Below are positions 35,938-46,964 of a DNA stretch of 64,000 bases, one piece after another. The notes under the pieces are model-generated. The model was not told the DNA's origin. It worked only from the letters and a program-made list of their open reading frames with translations, and did not search any database. This DNA is from Syncephalastrum monosporum B8922 (taxonomy: Eukaryota > Mucoromycota > Mucoromycetes > Mucorales > Syncephalastraceae), in the NCBI GenBank assembly GCA_000697355.1, contig JNEN01000831.1, positions 1 to 64,000 on the forward strand, written 5' to 3'. Position numbers and translations under genes: made by a program. Within the stretch, counting starts at the first letter, position 1. Each line of letters opens with the position of its first letter.

Positions 35938-36584
35938 CTGTAAGTATTCTTTTGTAAAGTAAAGAGAAGAAAGAGAAACCAGGAAATGATCTTAAGACCA
36001 GTGAACGTAAAAAAAGTAACAAGTAATTCCCAGAAATCACAAAAGAAAAAAAAAGATCGCCGCGGGGGGGAAGTTCCTGGTTACACACACCAGATTTCCA
36101 CGCGCCGAATGAATCCAGCCTTTCTCGTTTTCCAATACGCTGTAAAATTAAACACAATCAATTGCAATCACTGACGTATTGACAACCTTATTCGTCTGTG
36201 ACGATACATTTTTCTGATTCCACTGTGATAATTTTCTCTTCATGATTGTGTCCATGGATCCCATGTGGTTGACATCGTTGATCTTTGTCTACGAGTATGA
36301 TTTTTCTTTTCAGGCACCTTTTTTTTTTTCTATCGAATGACGCTATTGAGACATCGGTACTTGAATATGAAATTGGATAGAATTTAGCGCCATTGTGACC
36401 CTCGCAACTTATGGATTGGTGCGAAAGTTGGATCGCTGCGGTAGGCAGGTCGGCATGTTTCTCTCATTTCTATCGTTTTTTAATGCTACTGTAGGAGTCC
36501 CGACTGCATGGGGTTTTAAATGAGAGACGGGAGGCATTGGAGGCATGTGTAGATCATCGTTTTTCTTTTATATATATGTATATC
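35938..36584. other. Intergenic between SEC13 3' end and fucosyltransferase-like start
   Basis: About 650 bp, including a C/G run near 36063-36071 and a T tract near 36320. No gene recognised; it contains the promoter of the glycosyltransferase gene. Confidence 0.55.
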
Positions 36585-38004
36585 TTAGGCATTCTCTTCG
36601 AGTTCACGGACGCATTCCCATTCACCCTGCGCATTTTCCTTCCACAGCGTGACCTTGTTGTCGCCGCACGAGACGGCCAACACATTGCCGGACAAAGACC
36701 AGCTCACTCGCCAGACCACATCAGGGAACTTGGGTCCCAGGCTCTTCTTGATCCACTTCGACGTCGGGGTATCCTGAGTCCAGATGAGCACCGTCTTATC
36801 CTAATCAAGCGAATGCCATGATTTGTTCCTTGCATGAGTTTTCTTTATTGCACAGGGCTTCCGTTTTTTCCTTTTTTTTTTTTTTTAGTTTGTTTCTTAC
36901 CTGTGAGCAGCTCGCCAGATAGCTCTTGGGCAGGCCAATGTTGGGAGCCCAAGTGACATCGCGCACCCAGTCAGAGTGACCATCCAAGGTCTCTTCTTCC
37001 TTCCAAGTTTTTGCGTCGTCTCTGTTATGGCCAGTATTATTACATGGTCTGCCAAGCATCATTATAGTATAATGTACCTCCATGTCCAGATTTTAATGAG
37101 GTTGTCGCAGCCGGCAGACACCATCTTTTTGACAATGTTCACGTTCGGAGGTGCACCACCCGAGGTCTGTACCAATGAACCGGGCATGGCTGCGGGTGCC
37201 CATGTTACGGCATTGCACCCGATACCATGAGCATCGACGACGTATGTCTCCCACGAACCATCCTCTTAAGAACAAAGTTGTTGAATGAAACGCTCCTTTT
37301 TCCTCTTGTCTCTCGTGCTTATCCATACCTCTGTATTCCAAGACAGACAACTTGCCATCTGATGAAGCGCAGGCGAGGAGGGCGCCAAGCTCATGGGGGG
37401 CCCAAGATATCGAGTTGACTACATAGCTATGTAAATGGTTTGCTTTACCCAGCTGCCATAATGTGTACCTGAGGCGGTATGTACGTTGTGTTCCTTGATG
37501 CGGGTCCAGACATCGTTCTGCTCCTTCCAGATAAACACACGTCCATCATAAGAGCATGACGCGAGAATCGATCCGAACTTGGGATGGGCCCACGCCACTT
37601 GCCACACCGGCGCGTCGTGTCTGTTTTCAAGGAAACATAGAAATCGATATAAGTATATACGTGATAGATGACTGTTAATTCAACGTACCCGGTGAGTGTC
37701 TCGACCAAGCGCTGATTGTCACCGTCAATGTCGAAAATCTTGATGGTGTGGTCGGATGAAGCAGTCGCGAGACGACGCGAGTAGTAATCCAGCTGAGCAT
37801 CGTGCTAATCAGGGGGCGAATTAGAGACATGTTATTGTTCTGGTCGCTGTGGAGTTCAGCGCGTACGCGCCCGAAGAAGTGCAGTCGCCTAAAGACTTAC
37901 AATCATGTCCTCATGATGGGTCTCAACCGTTTGTGTTCCTGTCTGAGCCTATCCCACAGCTCATATTAGTATGTATACGTTTCTATGGAGCATGTGCGTA
38001 CCAT
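36585..38004 (-). CDS. SEC13: Sec13, COPII outer-coat and nuclear-pore WD40 protein
   Basis: Eight coding exons, complement of 36585-36800, 36901-37021, 37078-37264, 37329-37418, 37469-37620, 37689-37804, 37901-37942, 38002-38004; 308 aa, all in phase. Sec13 is a six-blade propeller that pairs with Sec31 in COPII coats and with Nup145C/Nup84 in nuclear pores. Signatures: [77 protein letters not shown] (across a junction), [55 protein letters not shown]. The ATG alone makes up the coding part of exon 1 (followed by GTACGC), giving [14 protein letters not shown], which aligns well with the animal N-terminus. Confidence 0.94.
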
Positions 38005-39059
38005 GATGTTATAGTGGAGTGCAAGCTGGATCGCTTTCCAGCCTTCGTTGCTCGGCCCGCCTCAACGACACGTATCAGAACTTGCGACGTGTTTACACTC
38101 CGACTTCCTTTTTGTTATTCTGCCAATGAGAATTCATCTGTCCAGATCACAGCCAAGTCGAGCTTAAGTGGAGGAATCAAAATAAGCAAAACACACTTGG
38201 GAGGTTCTGTTGAACATATGTAGACCTTAAGTTTCAATAATATACGTACATTAGATTCTCAAGCTGCCGAACAATGAACTGTGACTGACCAACTGGTGAG
38301 ATACAGTATGGCCAATGCAGATAGCTAGGTACCGGCTATCACAAATACCCAACTCTTTTTAGTCACCTCTGTGAGAGATGAATACGGGCTACTCGTCATA
38401 CTACTAGATAGCAAAAGTAAGTATGGCGTGGATACTGCATGTGACTTAAAAAGCATTGGGTGCCGTACACGCAAGAGAGATCAGTAACGTAACATGCAAG
38501 TATTCTCATGCATACACCTGAAAGCCATATAGACAGCGTGGCTTCCAATTTATCGGTACTAATTTGCTCTGGACTTACTCATTCACTCGAACGACGATAG
38601 TCTCATGTTAGTGTCTCGAGAATGCATTTGTAAATTCTGCTGAACTTCCCAATGACCCTTGTGCGAATTGATACGGAGAGCAAGGTGGTCTCGTGGATGC
38701 ATCAAAATGTACAATGTGGTACCAAGTATGCTCCAATCAAATCGATTCGACTGCGTAGTGGCACTGTGTACGATATCAATGCTATGCTTATTAATCTCTC
38801 CTGTTTTGCAATATTTGTAAGCAAAAGCCAACTCGCATGCTTATTGTGCGATAATGTACTAGCAATTAGCAATACGTTATCATGTCCATGAATGATAGGT
38901 GGAAACAGTGTTGCAAGCGTATTGCATTGGGTCTCGCAACGATGACAAATCACCTCAGTAGATAAATACCCCTCTAGTTTTTTGTTGACTTCAGACAAAG
39001 TACAGCAAGTTACAACCAACTACAGCACATCTTACTCAGACACCTGCTACTTCCTTGCC
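38005..39059. other. Divergent intergenic region, SEC13 / Old Yellow Enzyme
   Basis: About 1 kb with promoters of both genes. Near the enzyme there is a TATA-like GATAAATA at about 38960 followed by CCCCT, a stress-response-element core, some 90-100 bp before the ATG. No further gene recognised. Confidence 0.5.
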
Positions 39060-40338
39060 ATGGTAGAATCCCCTTATCCTCTAAGCGCTCTTTTCCAGCC
39101 TGTCAAAATCGGCACCCACCAGTTGCAACACCGCATCGTTTTAGCCCCGCTGACGCGTCTGCGCGCCCAACCCGAGACGCGTGTCCCAAGCCCGCTTGCG
39201 GTGGAGTACTATACGCAGCGAACGACTCCGGGAGGCCTTTTAATTGCGGAAGGGACCGTTGTTTCAGCCGAGGCCGGTGGCTACCCTGGCGCACCTGGTA
39301 TATGGAGTGACGAACAAATCGAGGGTTGGAAAAAGGTGACCGAAGCCGTCCACGCCAAGGGTGGTGTCATATACAATCAAATATGGCACATTGGTCGTGC
39401 TGCTTCACGTCTTTGGATGCCGAACAATACCCTACCCGTGGCTCCCTCTCCTATCGCAATTAAAGGCGAGACTTTCTTCAACGGTGGCCCGTACCAAATA
39501 CCACATGCGCTGACTATCCCTGAAATTAAGGATGTGATTCAGCAGCACGTGACGGCAGCTGTGCGTGCGGTTGAAGCTGGCTTCGACGGCGTGGAGGTCC
39601 ACGCAGCTAATGGGCATGTGAAGCCATAAGGATAGATCACTTAGTATCTCGGATTCTAATGACGCTTGCTCTATTTCTCTTAGCTACTTGCTGGACGAAT
39701 TTATCAATTCATCATCCAACAAGCGCACCGACGAATACGGCGGTTCCATTGAGAATCGCGCACGCATTGTTCTCGAAACGGTGGAGGCCGTAGCAAAGGC
39801 CATTGGTGAAGAGCGTACAGGTGTTCGCTTCTCACCTTGGTCTGATTTTCAAGATATGAAGGATGAAACGCCCTACGCAACCTGGGGTTATTTGACGGAA
39901 CAGCTGCAGAACAGGCACCCAAATCTCGCCTACCTACATTTCATCGAGCCCCGCGACGATATGTTGGTGCCTGAAGCGGATACTAGCAAGAAAGCGCACT
40001 TGACGCTTGATCCATTTAGAGCTGTGTGGAAGGGTCCCTTCATATCGGCTGGCGGCTACACGACCAATCCAAAGCTTGCTGAAGAGGTCGCAGATAAAAC
40101 AGGCGACTTGATTGCCTTTGGCCGCAGCTTCATTGCTAATCCTGACCTGGTTTCACGTCTCAAACACGGCTGGCCTCTGAACCCGTACAACCGAAGCACC
40201 TTCTATACAAGTGATGAAATAGGTTACACTGATTACCCGGCGTATCGTATTACAACAGAGGAAGAAAAAGACACCGTTAACAAAGACAAAGTTCGGCTGC
40301 ATCAATCGGCTCCTATTGCAGATGCCATAGTACATTAA
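39060..40338 (+). CDS. Old Yellow Enzyme / 12-oxophytodienoate reductase-like FMN oxidoreductase
   Basis: Two exons, 39060-39613 and 39684-40338; 402 aa. OYE enzymes use FMN and NADPH to reduce activated C=C bonds of enals, enones and oxylipins. Motifs: PLTRLRA and PSPLAVEYY near the start, VIYNQIWHIGRAAS, the substrate/FMN region VEVHAANGYLLDEF with the conserved tyrosine in GYL, then the strongly conserved SSNKRTDEYGGS-ENRAR and FGRSFIANPDL near the end. The GGC codon of ANGYLL is split by an intron whose donor is GC (GG|GCATGT) and acceptor TTAG; no GT donor keeps the frame. The promoter carries a CCCCT element, consistent with stress induction common in this family. Confidence 0.93.
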
Positions 40339-40896
40339 AATCATCTAATTGCTTCTTCCGGAGCCAATAAAGCAGTATAGTCTCACAAACGGAACCATCT
40401 ACTTGTATGGTTGATTGATGGCGATGGACTTTCCATTAAAGTGGATGTTGTGCTGTTTGCAAAAAATTTGGAAGCATATTCATTCCGCCGCATATACGGT
40501 ACGTATGCAGTTTCCCAAGCCAGGAGTCCGAGTGATGCTTTCACTGTTTATCTTTGACAAAACGAGATACCGCAAAATCGGCATTGTTTTATTTAAAAGT
40601 TTCACATAACAGATGAGCGTAATATGCTGACTGGCAGACTTTACCAGATTCGTAAAACATTAGCCAGTTTCTGGTTTCGTGTGGGTTTGCTTCTTTGTTT
40701 CTTGGAAGTACTTACTACCGCTAAACAATTGAGGTATTAGTGGCTCCATTTCATTACCACAACAGGGACTCTCATTTAAAAGGGCACACATATTTCTAAA
40801 ACGGCAGTATGATAGGTATTTATTAGTTGAACGTGTAGCTTATGAAGATATTCACTATATAAGGGCAAACAGTCATAAATAAGGATATCCAAGATG
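40339..40896. other. Intergenic between convergent OYE and P450 genes
   Basis: About 560 bp, AT-rich, two 3' UTRs presumably. No gene recognised. Confidence 0.55.
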
Positions 40897-42967
40897 TTAC
40901 TCTCCACGCTTGACAATCCGAATATTGTATTCCAGCGGAAGCATGACAAGACCGGAATCGCGTGCTTTGTCTAGTACGGGATAAATGGGCCTCTTGGTCT
41001 CCTGGTCAATGGCAGGCAAAATATCACAGTAAGCAAATAAACGAGTCATGATAGCAAATAGCTCGCTCTCGGCCTAGGTTATAGCAGTATGTTGTTAATG
41101 ACACAAGGACCGTAGGGCAGCTCAAATTCGCAGTGACTTACGAGATAAATTCCTGGACAGATACGTCTGTTTTCATAAAAGTCAGCGTTCAGTAGGTAAG
41201 TCTCCTCTCCTCTACGCACCTTCCCCATCCAAAGACATAAATATCACGTGATTCGATCCTGGTGTTTGCCGCAGCTGCCATGGGCACTGTGTTTTGGATA
41301 AAGCGCTCGGGCTTGAAACAGGACGGCTCATCAGGGTAAGCCTCTGGGCTTAGATGCATAGCATGCAAATTAGCGACGAGGACAGTCCCCTTCTTGATAA
41401 AATGCCCGCGAAAATTGACTTTGAGAATAACATGTGAGCACGCCTTCATTGCCTGCTTATTCTGTGATATAACGTACGGTCTTCGGTGGCGGTGTGAGGA
41501 GCGCCGAAAGGCGAGGGCGGATGGCAGCGCAAGCATTCTTTCTGGACAGAAATTAAATAGGGGAACTGATCACGCTCGGCGAAGGTTGGCTGCCGACCAT
41601 GTTTGGCGACAAAAACGTCGACTTCTTCTTGTATCTTGTGTTGCACTTCTGGATGATGAACCAACTCAGCAAAAGTCCAGCTCAGTGTAACTGCAATTGT
41701 GTCCACGCCCGCTATAATGAGATCACCTGTAAAAAAATGCAAGTTCCAGTAAGCCGGCAGTCATAGTGGATGCTGCTTTTTGCTTACTGATAAGCACCAT
41801 GATATCGTCGTCCTCAAGTGCATGCTCATCTTTGAGGCCGTATAGGGTCTTGACCAGGTTGTCATCTTCTTTCTGGAGCGCTTCCGCAATGAGCCGTCTG
41901 AACAACGGGTTACGTTGCCCATCAATAAAGCTCGAAAAAGTTTTGGTCCGCTGTACAAGCCAGTCCATGAAGGAGAGGATAGGTAGGAAGGTGCTGATGT
42001 CGTTTTCTGGTCCAGCCAGTTTGACATTCTTGTCCACAATACCCACCACCGACGAAAAGAGCGGATCGTCAAGCGACGAGGCCGAAATACCCAGACAGGC
42101 GAGCAAAATGACGTTCATGGACTCAAACTGGAGCTGCTTAATGGTTGGTACACCCTCCGGGCAACCGCCGGCCGACAGAAATCGATCGATTAACTTGTCG
42201 GCTTCTTGGGCAATGGTGGCGGCCATCGCGTCCACGCGTTTCGGACCGAGTACAGTCAGAGCTGCCCGGCCAATGTCATACAAATGAGCACACATGAGCG
42301 GCGCTACAATACTGGTTATGATGACTTTATTCGACACAGTACCTGCTGTTCTGCACCTCTTCCATCGCTTGTCTGGTGGTGGAAATACAACGCCACTAAA
42401 AATAAAGTTCAGCTATGAGTATGGAGAGACAGCTGAGACATTACCGTCCATTTAGACCGTAGTATGTGTGGGTATAGAGCTGCCGGGGTCGACCCGAGGT
42501 GACAGCTCCGTGACTAACAAATAGGTCGTGGGCGATGAACGGGTCCCCAATCGAGAGCCAGGGCTGCACACCCATATGTACCTGGATGATAGGTCCTGTA
42601 CGAGGAGGTACAAGTAGCATGTCTATTATAATGCCCTGATCCAGTTGCAATGCTACCACAAACCTAGCTGTTGGTGCCACTTCGTAAATTGCACGGCAGG
42701 TAGCTCTTGAAGCGACAGGAGATGTCCTGAAGACACATTTCATCTGCGTAAGTAATCTGATCGAAATTCGATTTTAATATATATAATCGACTCACCCACG
42801 TAGGGAAGAGAACCAGGTGCAGTTGGTATCTGCTTGCATGCATTGTCCGATTTCTTCGCACTGCGACGAAGAGCGAAGTGGACAGCCAACAGACCTGCAG
42901 CAGCTGCGACTGACAAGGGAAGAATAAGGCTTTTGTGCTCTAAAATGAGACGGTTATTGTCGGACAT
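40897..42967 (-). CDS. Cytochrome P450 (fungal microsomal class)
   Basis: Nine exons, complement of 40897-41073, 41142-41166, 41220-41418, 41478-41726, 41788-42261, 42343-42395, 42445-42595, 42681-42743, 42796-42967; about 520 aa. An N-terminal membrane helix (LILPLSVAAAAGLLAVHFAL) and a proline hinge (PTAPGSLPYVG) give an ER-anchored monooxygenase. Further motifs: WLSIGDPFIAHDLFV, PDKRWKRCRTA, I-helix AGVDTIAVT, ExxR as KECLR, PERF, and the haem ligand FGWGRRICPG. The cysteine lies in a 25-nt exon. The junction after exon 2 is doubtful: the only donor that keeps phase is A|GTGGCA, giving LRRPIIQ where the family usually has LGPIIQ. Substrate unknown; the family number cannot be assigned from sequence alone. 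Confidence 0.88.
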
Positions 42968-43973
42968 AGCGAGTAAGAGTGGATGTGAATCAGAAAAAAG
43001 AAAGGAAGAGAAGAAGAGATATGGGAAAAGTGTGAGGGTTGGCGGCGGGGAAAAGAAACGTGATTGAAAAATAACAGCGCGACGGCCTCCATACCACCTT
43101 CCATTGACGAGAACTGCCCAATCGCCTTCCGTTTATTCGGGTTGCACCAAAAGAAACTGCTGCTGGGAACTCCATGCTAGTCCCTCCACGATTGGCTTGG
43201 GCGATCACAGTGGTGCCCTAGCGTGCATAATCATACTGTATTGTTTCATTATTAAGCGCGGTATACACTGACTTAATTTCGGTACAGCACAAGGCCTGGT
43301 TTTGAAGGCGTATTTACATGTACGTACGCCTCATATGTCGCTTCGCATGTTCTTTTAGCAGAGTAAAAGGTTTATTCGCATTTGCTAGCGGCGGCGACAT
43401 GAAGTATACACTGATTAAAGTGGCTGTGGTATCTGTGGACTTGACTGAATAAAAGAGGGAGCGGCTGGGCTTCGCTGGTTCACACCCAGCCTGATTTCTC
43501 TTCTTGCCTTTGCACTCTAGATAAAGCCTTCTTTTTTTTTTTTTTTCTGACGCATGGCAGAGTGTGACGATTCGACTCGACATAAACTCCAAAAAACTCG
43601 GCATGACTTTGGTACTATTTCGTATAGCAAACGCTTCGCTTGACTCATGCCGTAACAAATAGGACGTTCTTCATTTATAGGTAGACTCTATTCTGAGCCG
43701 AACGCGTGACACGCCTCCATCTCTGACAAGCTAGCAATCTCGATTACAGAACCAGAACGTTTCCAGGTCGAGTTTTCTTGCATTGAAAAAGGTATGCAGG
43801 ATATTATGAAACGTATGTATGGCATTCACCTTGGCGTCTTTTGTCTTTCGTACGTAGATCTATACAACGACGATCCATTCCGAGTGTCGCTACTCTGTCG
43901 CAACATGTATGAACGTCACTATTACAGCAGCAAAAAGACAGACACCAGTCCAGGTGATAAACGAGGAAAAGAC
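42968..43973. other. Divergent intergenic region, P450 / SUMO protease
   Basis: About 1 kb; promoters of both genes. A T15 tract near 43530-43546. An in-frame extension upstream of the protease ATG is open to 43794, so part of this could be 5' coding sequence. Confidence 0.5.
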
Positions 43974-45267
43974 ATGGCTCCTTCCCAGTCGGCAGCCGTT
44001 GATACAGCATCCTCTCTGTCTTCTGTGCTGTCCTCAACAGACACTCCACCGCAGCCTGCTCAACCTGCTCAACCTGCTCAACCTGCCCTCGACGATGCTC
44101 TCGACAGTATCATGGATCAGCTCAGTGGCCTCTCCTTGGAAGCCAAAGAGCAACGACAACGTTCTATCCAGAAACAAATCGACCGCCGGGACCATGTATG
44201 ACCATTCTTCTATTCCTGCACTGTTTGTTGGCCATGCTTATTGGTTTTTGATCAGGTCATAGCCGCACGGCGTGCCGCCGTCGACCTCTACGACGTAAGT
44301 CCGACCAAAGTAAGCGTTGTGTGCGGATAGTGTTCTGAATAGTGGATAGCCCTATACGCTAACGGACGAATCGTATGATGATCTGCTTGCGGAAACTATC
44401 ATCGAGAAGCCATCGGCCGTTCGTGAATTGACAAAGGAAGAAGACGAAGTGGTATGTTTGAGTAACAAATGCAGATAACCAATCGGCTGACTCGTTTGTC
44501 TGGGGAATGCTAGGTACGCAAATACATGACGAGCAATCAGCAAGGCGAGATCGCGGTGTACAAGACAGCGATTGTGGAATACAAGGACATCTATAAACTT
44601 GCGCCTGACACCTGGCTGAACGATGAAATCATCAACTTTTATATGCAGCTCATTGCCGATCGAGCAGATGCCAACACCGACCGTCTGCCATCTGTACACT
44701 GCTACTCTACGTTCTTTTGTTCGACCCTGCGCGATTCTGGTTACGCCAAGGTGCGCCGGTGGACCAAACGCGTCGATGTCTTTGCCAAGGATCTCTTGTT
44801 TATACCCATCAACTATTCGTACCACTGGACCCTCGGCGTCGTCGATGTCCAGGCCAAGACGATCCGCGTATATGATTCCCTCGGCGGCAACCACGGTTTG
44901 ACCCTCCAGGTAAATGTTGCTGTCGATAGTTCTGCTGCTCTCTAACATAGAAGTGTAGCTCCTATTACAATATCTTAAAGACGAACACAAGGATAAGAAA
45001 GGTGCGGAAGGCGACTTCTCAGGGTGGACGTTGGAGACGCCGAAAGTAAGTCTATTTGGACAAGGTGATACGAGAAAGTTTATGTGGCTCACGGGAAAAT
45101 TCCAGGGAATTCCTCACCAGCAAAACATGTCGGATTGCGGTGTCTTCACGTGCACCTTTGCGGAACGACTCGCGCGGCGGCAGGCGTTTGACTTTGCGCA
45201 AAAGGACATGACCAACATCCGTAAACGGATGGTGTTGAGCATTGTCAATAAGGCGATCAATACATAA
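43974..45267 (+). CDS. ULP1: Ulp1/SENP-type SUMO-specific cysteine protease
   Basis: Six exons: 43974-44195, 44256-44294, 44350-44451, 44514-44909, 44959-45045, 45106-45267; every intron is in phase 0, 335 aa. Ulp1 matures SUMO and removes it from targets, in fungi often at the nuclear pore. The C-terminal C48 catalytic domain is complete: WLNDEIINFYMQLI, VHCYSTFF, the catalytic His in SYHWTLGVVD, Asp in RVYDSLGG, and the Gln-Cys pair in PHQQNMSDCGVFTC. The N-terminus is short and disordered, with three 9-bp repeats coding Pro-Ala-Gln (44055-44081). ATG at 43974 gives MAPSQSAAVD; the frame remains open 60 codons upstream with other ATGs, so the start is uncertain. Confidence 0.93.
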
Positions 45268-45896
45268 AGCGCTGCAGAATTGGTGCGGTGACGCAAGGCA
45301 ACACCGAGGAAAATGGCGCCTAAATGTACATAACATAAACATAAAGAAGAAGGTTTCCATGGGTAACACAGGGTGAGAGGATGGCCCTGACATGTGGTAT
45401 TTGTTGCACAAACAACAAAGAAAAGACATCATTGTCATGAGCAACCAGCAAGAGCAGGAAGGGGTGGGTGTACGGGGTTTTGGAAATTGTAGGAGAAAAA
45501 CAGACGATCCTTTTGTTTCAACAGAGAGCGATTGCGACACGGATGGCGCAATCGTTGCACTGATTGCGCAACTTGCAGGCCATGGGTGTACGAACGTGGG
45601 CGGCGATGGGATCTTAGTACCAATATCAAACTGTGATATGATCTTGTATCCTCGGATCCGCCTCGCAGCGTCTTCCATTTCGGTAATAGCCAAAAAAAAA
45701 AAGAAAAGGGCAAGCGGTGATCTCTTCCGTCCTTTTCTTTACTTCACAAACCGCAGGACTGAAACGGGGCCACTCTTTTTTTGTCCTCTTCCTCTTATTC
45801 TTCTTTGATCCTTCTGCTTTGACCTCTTTATTTCGCCAATCTATCACCACCAACAGACACAACCAATACATACCCGAGTGTGAACGACTCATTGCA
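45268..45896. other. Intergenic between ULP1 and the DUF202 gene
   Basis: About 630 bp. No gene recognised; a T-rich stretch precedes the DUF202 gene start, consistent with a promoter/5' UTR. Confidence 0.55.
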
Positions 45897-46746
45897 ATGT
45901 CAGAAACGAGGCAATTACTCTCATCGGATGGCAAAGCGAATTACAACAGCACAAACTTTTCCACCTCGCCCTCCTCGTTTTATACCCCACATGACACACC
46001 TGCGCTGCGACCCCAGATCGACGATACCCCTTTCCTTAGCAACGGCAATGACCCGAACCGACACCAGGACGATAGTCAGGAAGAAGAGACCGACGAGCAG
46101 GAAGACCATTCAGGGGCTCGCAGTCCAACTATCAAAGGAAACGGCAGCTGTAGCTGTGCATGCGGACGCAAACGACGGTGGTTTGAACGGATGAGCGACT
46201 GGATCGATCAGCACTCGGCCTCTCTGTACCTTGAAAACACAGGCAGCGTCGCAAGGGACCATCTGGGTATGTTTACTATGCCATCATCGTAATTTGGCGT
46301 ACGACCCCGTGACCCGGTGCTGTGGCTAACCTTATGCACGTCATTTTTCCAGCAAACGAGCGCACTTTTCTTGCATGGCTTCGCACCAGCTTGTCCACCA
46401 TCTCGGTGGGTGTAGGTACTATCTTTGACTTTGGTATTTTTTTTGGACCTAGCATACTAAAAGCATCATTGCGCGTCTGTGGCTCAAAGGTATCACACAG
46501 CTGTTTCGACTGGATCGAGCAGTGGACCATGACCCGACGCTGCGGACCCTCGGCAAGCCCGTAGGTCTCTTGTTCATTTTTATGGCCATGTTCTTCCTCG
46601 TCTTTGCTTTCGTGCGTTATTTCCATTCCCAAACTACGATGACCAAAGGTTATTTCCCTGCGACGCGTGGTACTGTTCTCTTCACCGCCCTCCTCAGTCT
46701 CTTATCGCTTGCTGCTCTTTTCCTCGCTGTCTATATCAAACGATGA
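45897..46746 (+). CDS. DUF202 (YidH/Vtc1-like) three-helix membrane protein
   Basis: Three exons: 45897-46266, 46353-46415, 46490-46746; in phase, 229 aa. The N-terminal ~115 residues are disordered and acidic, with a Cys cluster (SCSCACGRKRR). Then comes the DUF202 signature ANERTFLAWLRTSLSTISVGV joined over intron 2 to GITQLFRLD, a second membrane helix (GLLFIFMAMFFLVFAFVRYF) and a third at the C-terminus (LFTALLSLLSLAALFLAVYI). DUF202 proteins include bacterial YidH and resemble the membrane part of the vacuolar transporter chaperone; the cellular role of the stand-alone fungal forms is not known to me. It converges with the SLC35F6-like gene (stops 218 bp apart). Confidence 0.88.
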
Positions 46747-46964
46747 AGTGTATATTTGTATAAAGTAATTGCGTTTTTTTTACGTCCCTCTTGTTGTTGG
46801 AGCCATGTTTATGGTTTGCCTTTTGTGCATGTTGTTTATACGCAGTATTGAATATATTTGTGTCGGTCTGGCAGAAAAAAGAAAAGCCTGATCTATTTGT
46901 GATATAAACAGAAGAGAGAAACGAGAAACAAAAAGGAGAACGAATGAAAAACAGAAAAACGTCT

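Noticed and set aside
43480..43500. T-arm-like GCTGG-TTCACAC-CCAGC hairpin
   Set aside because: The loop departs from the TTCRANY rule and no other tRNA arms are found upstream.
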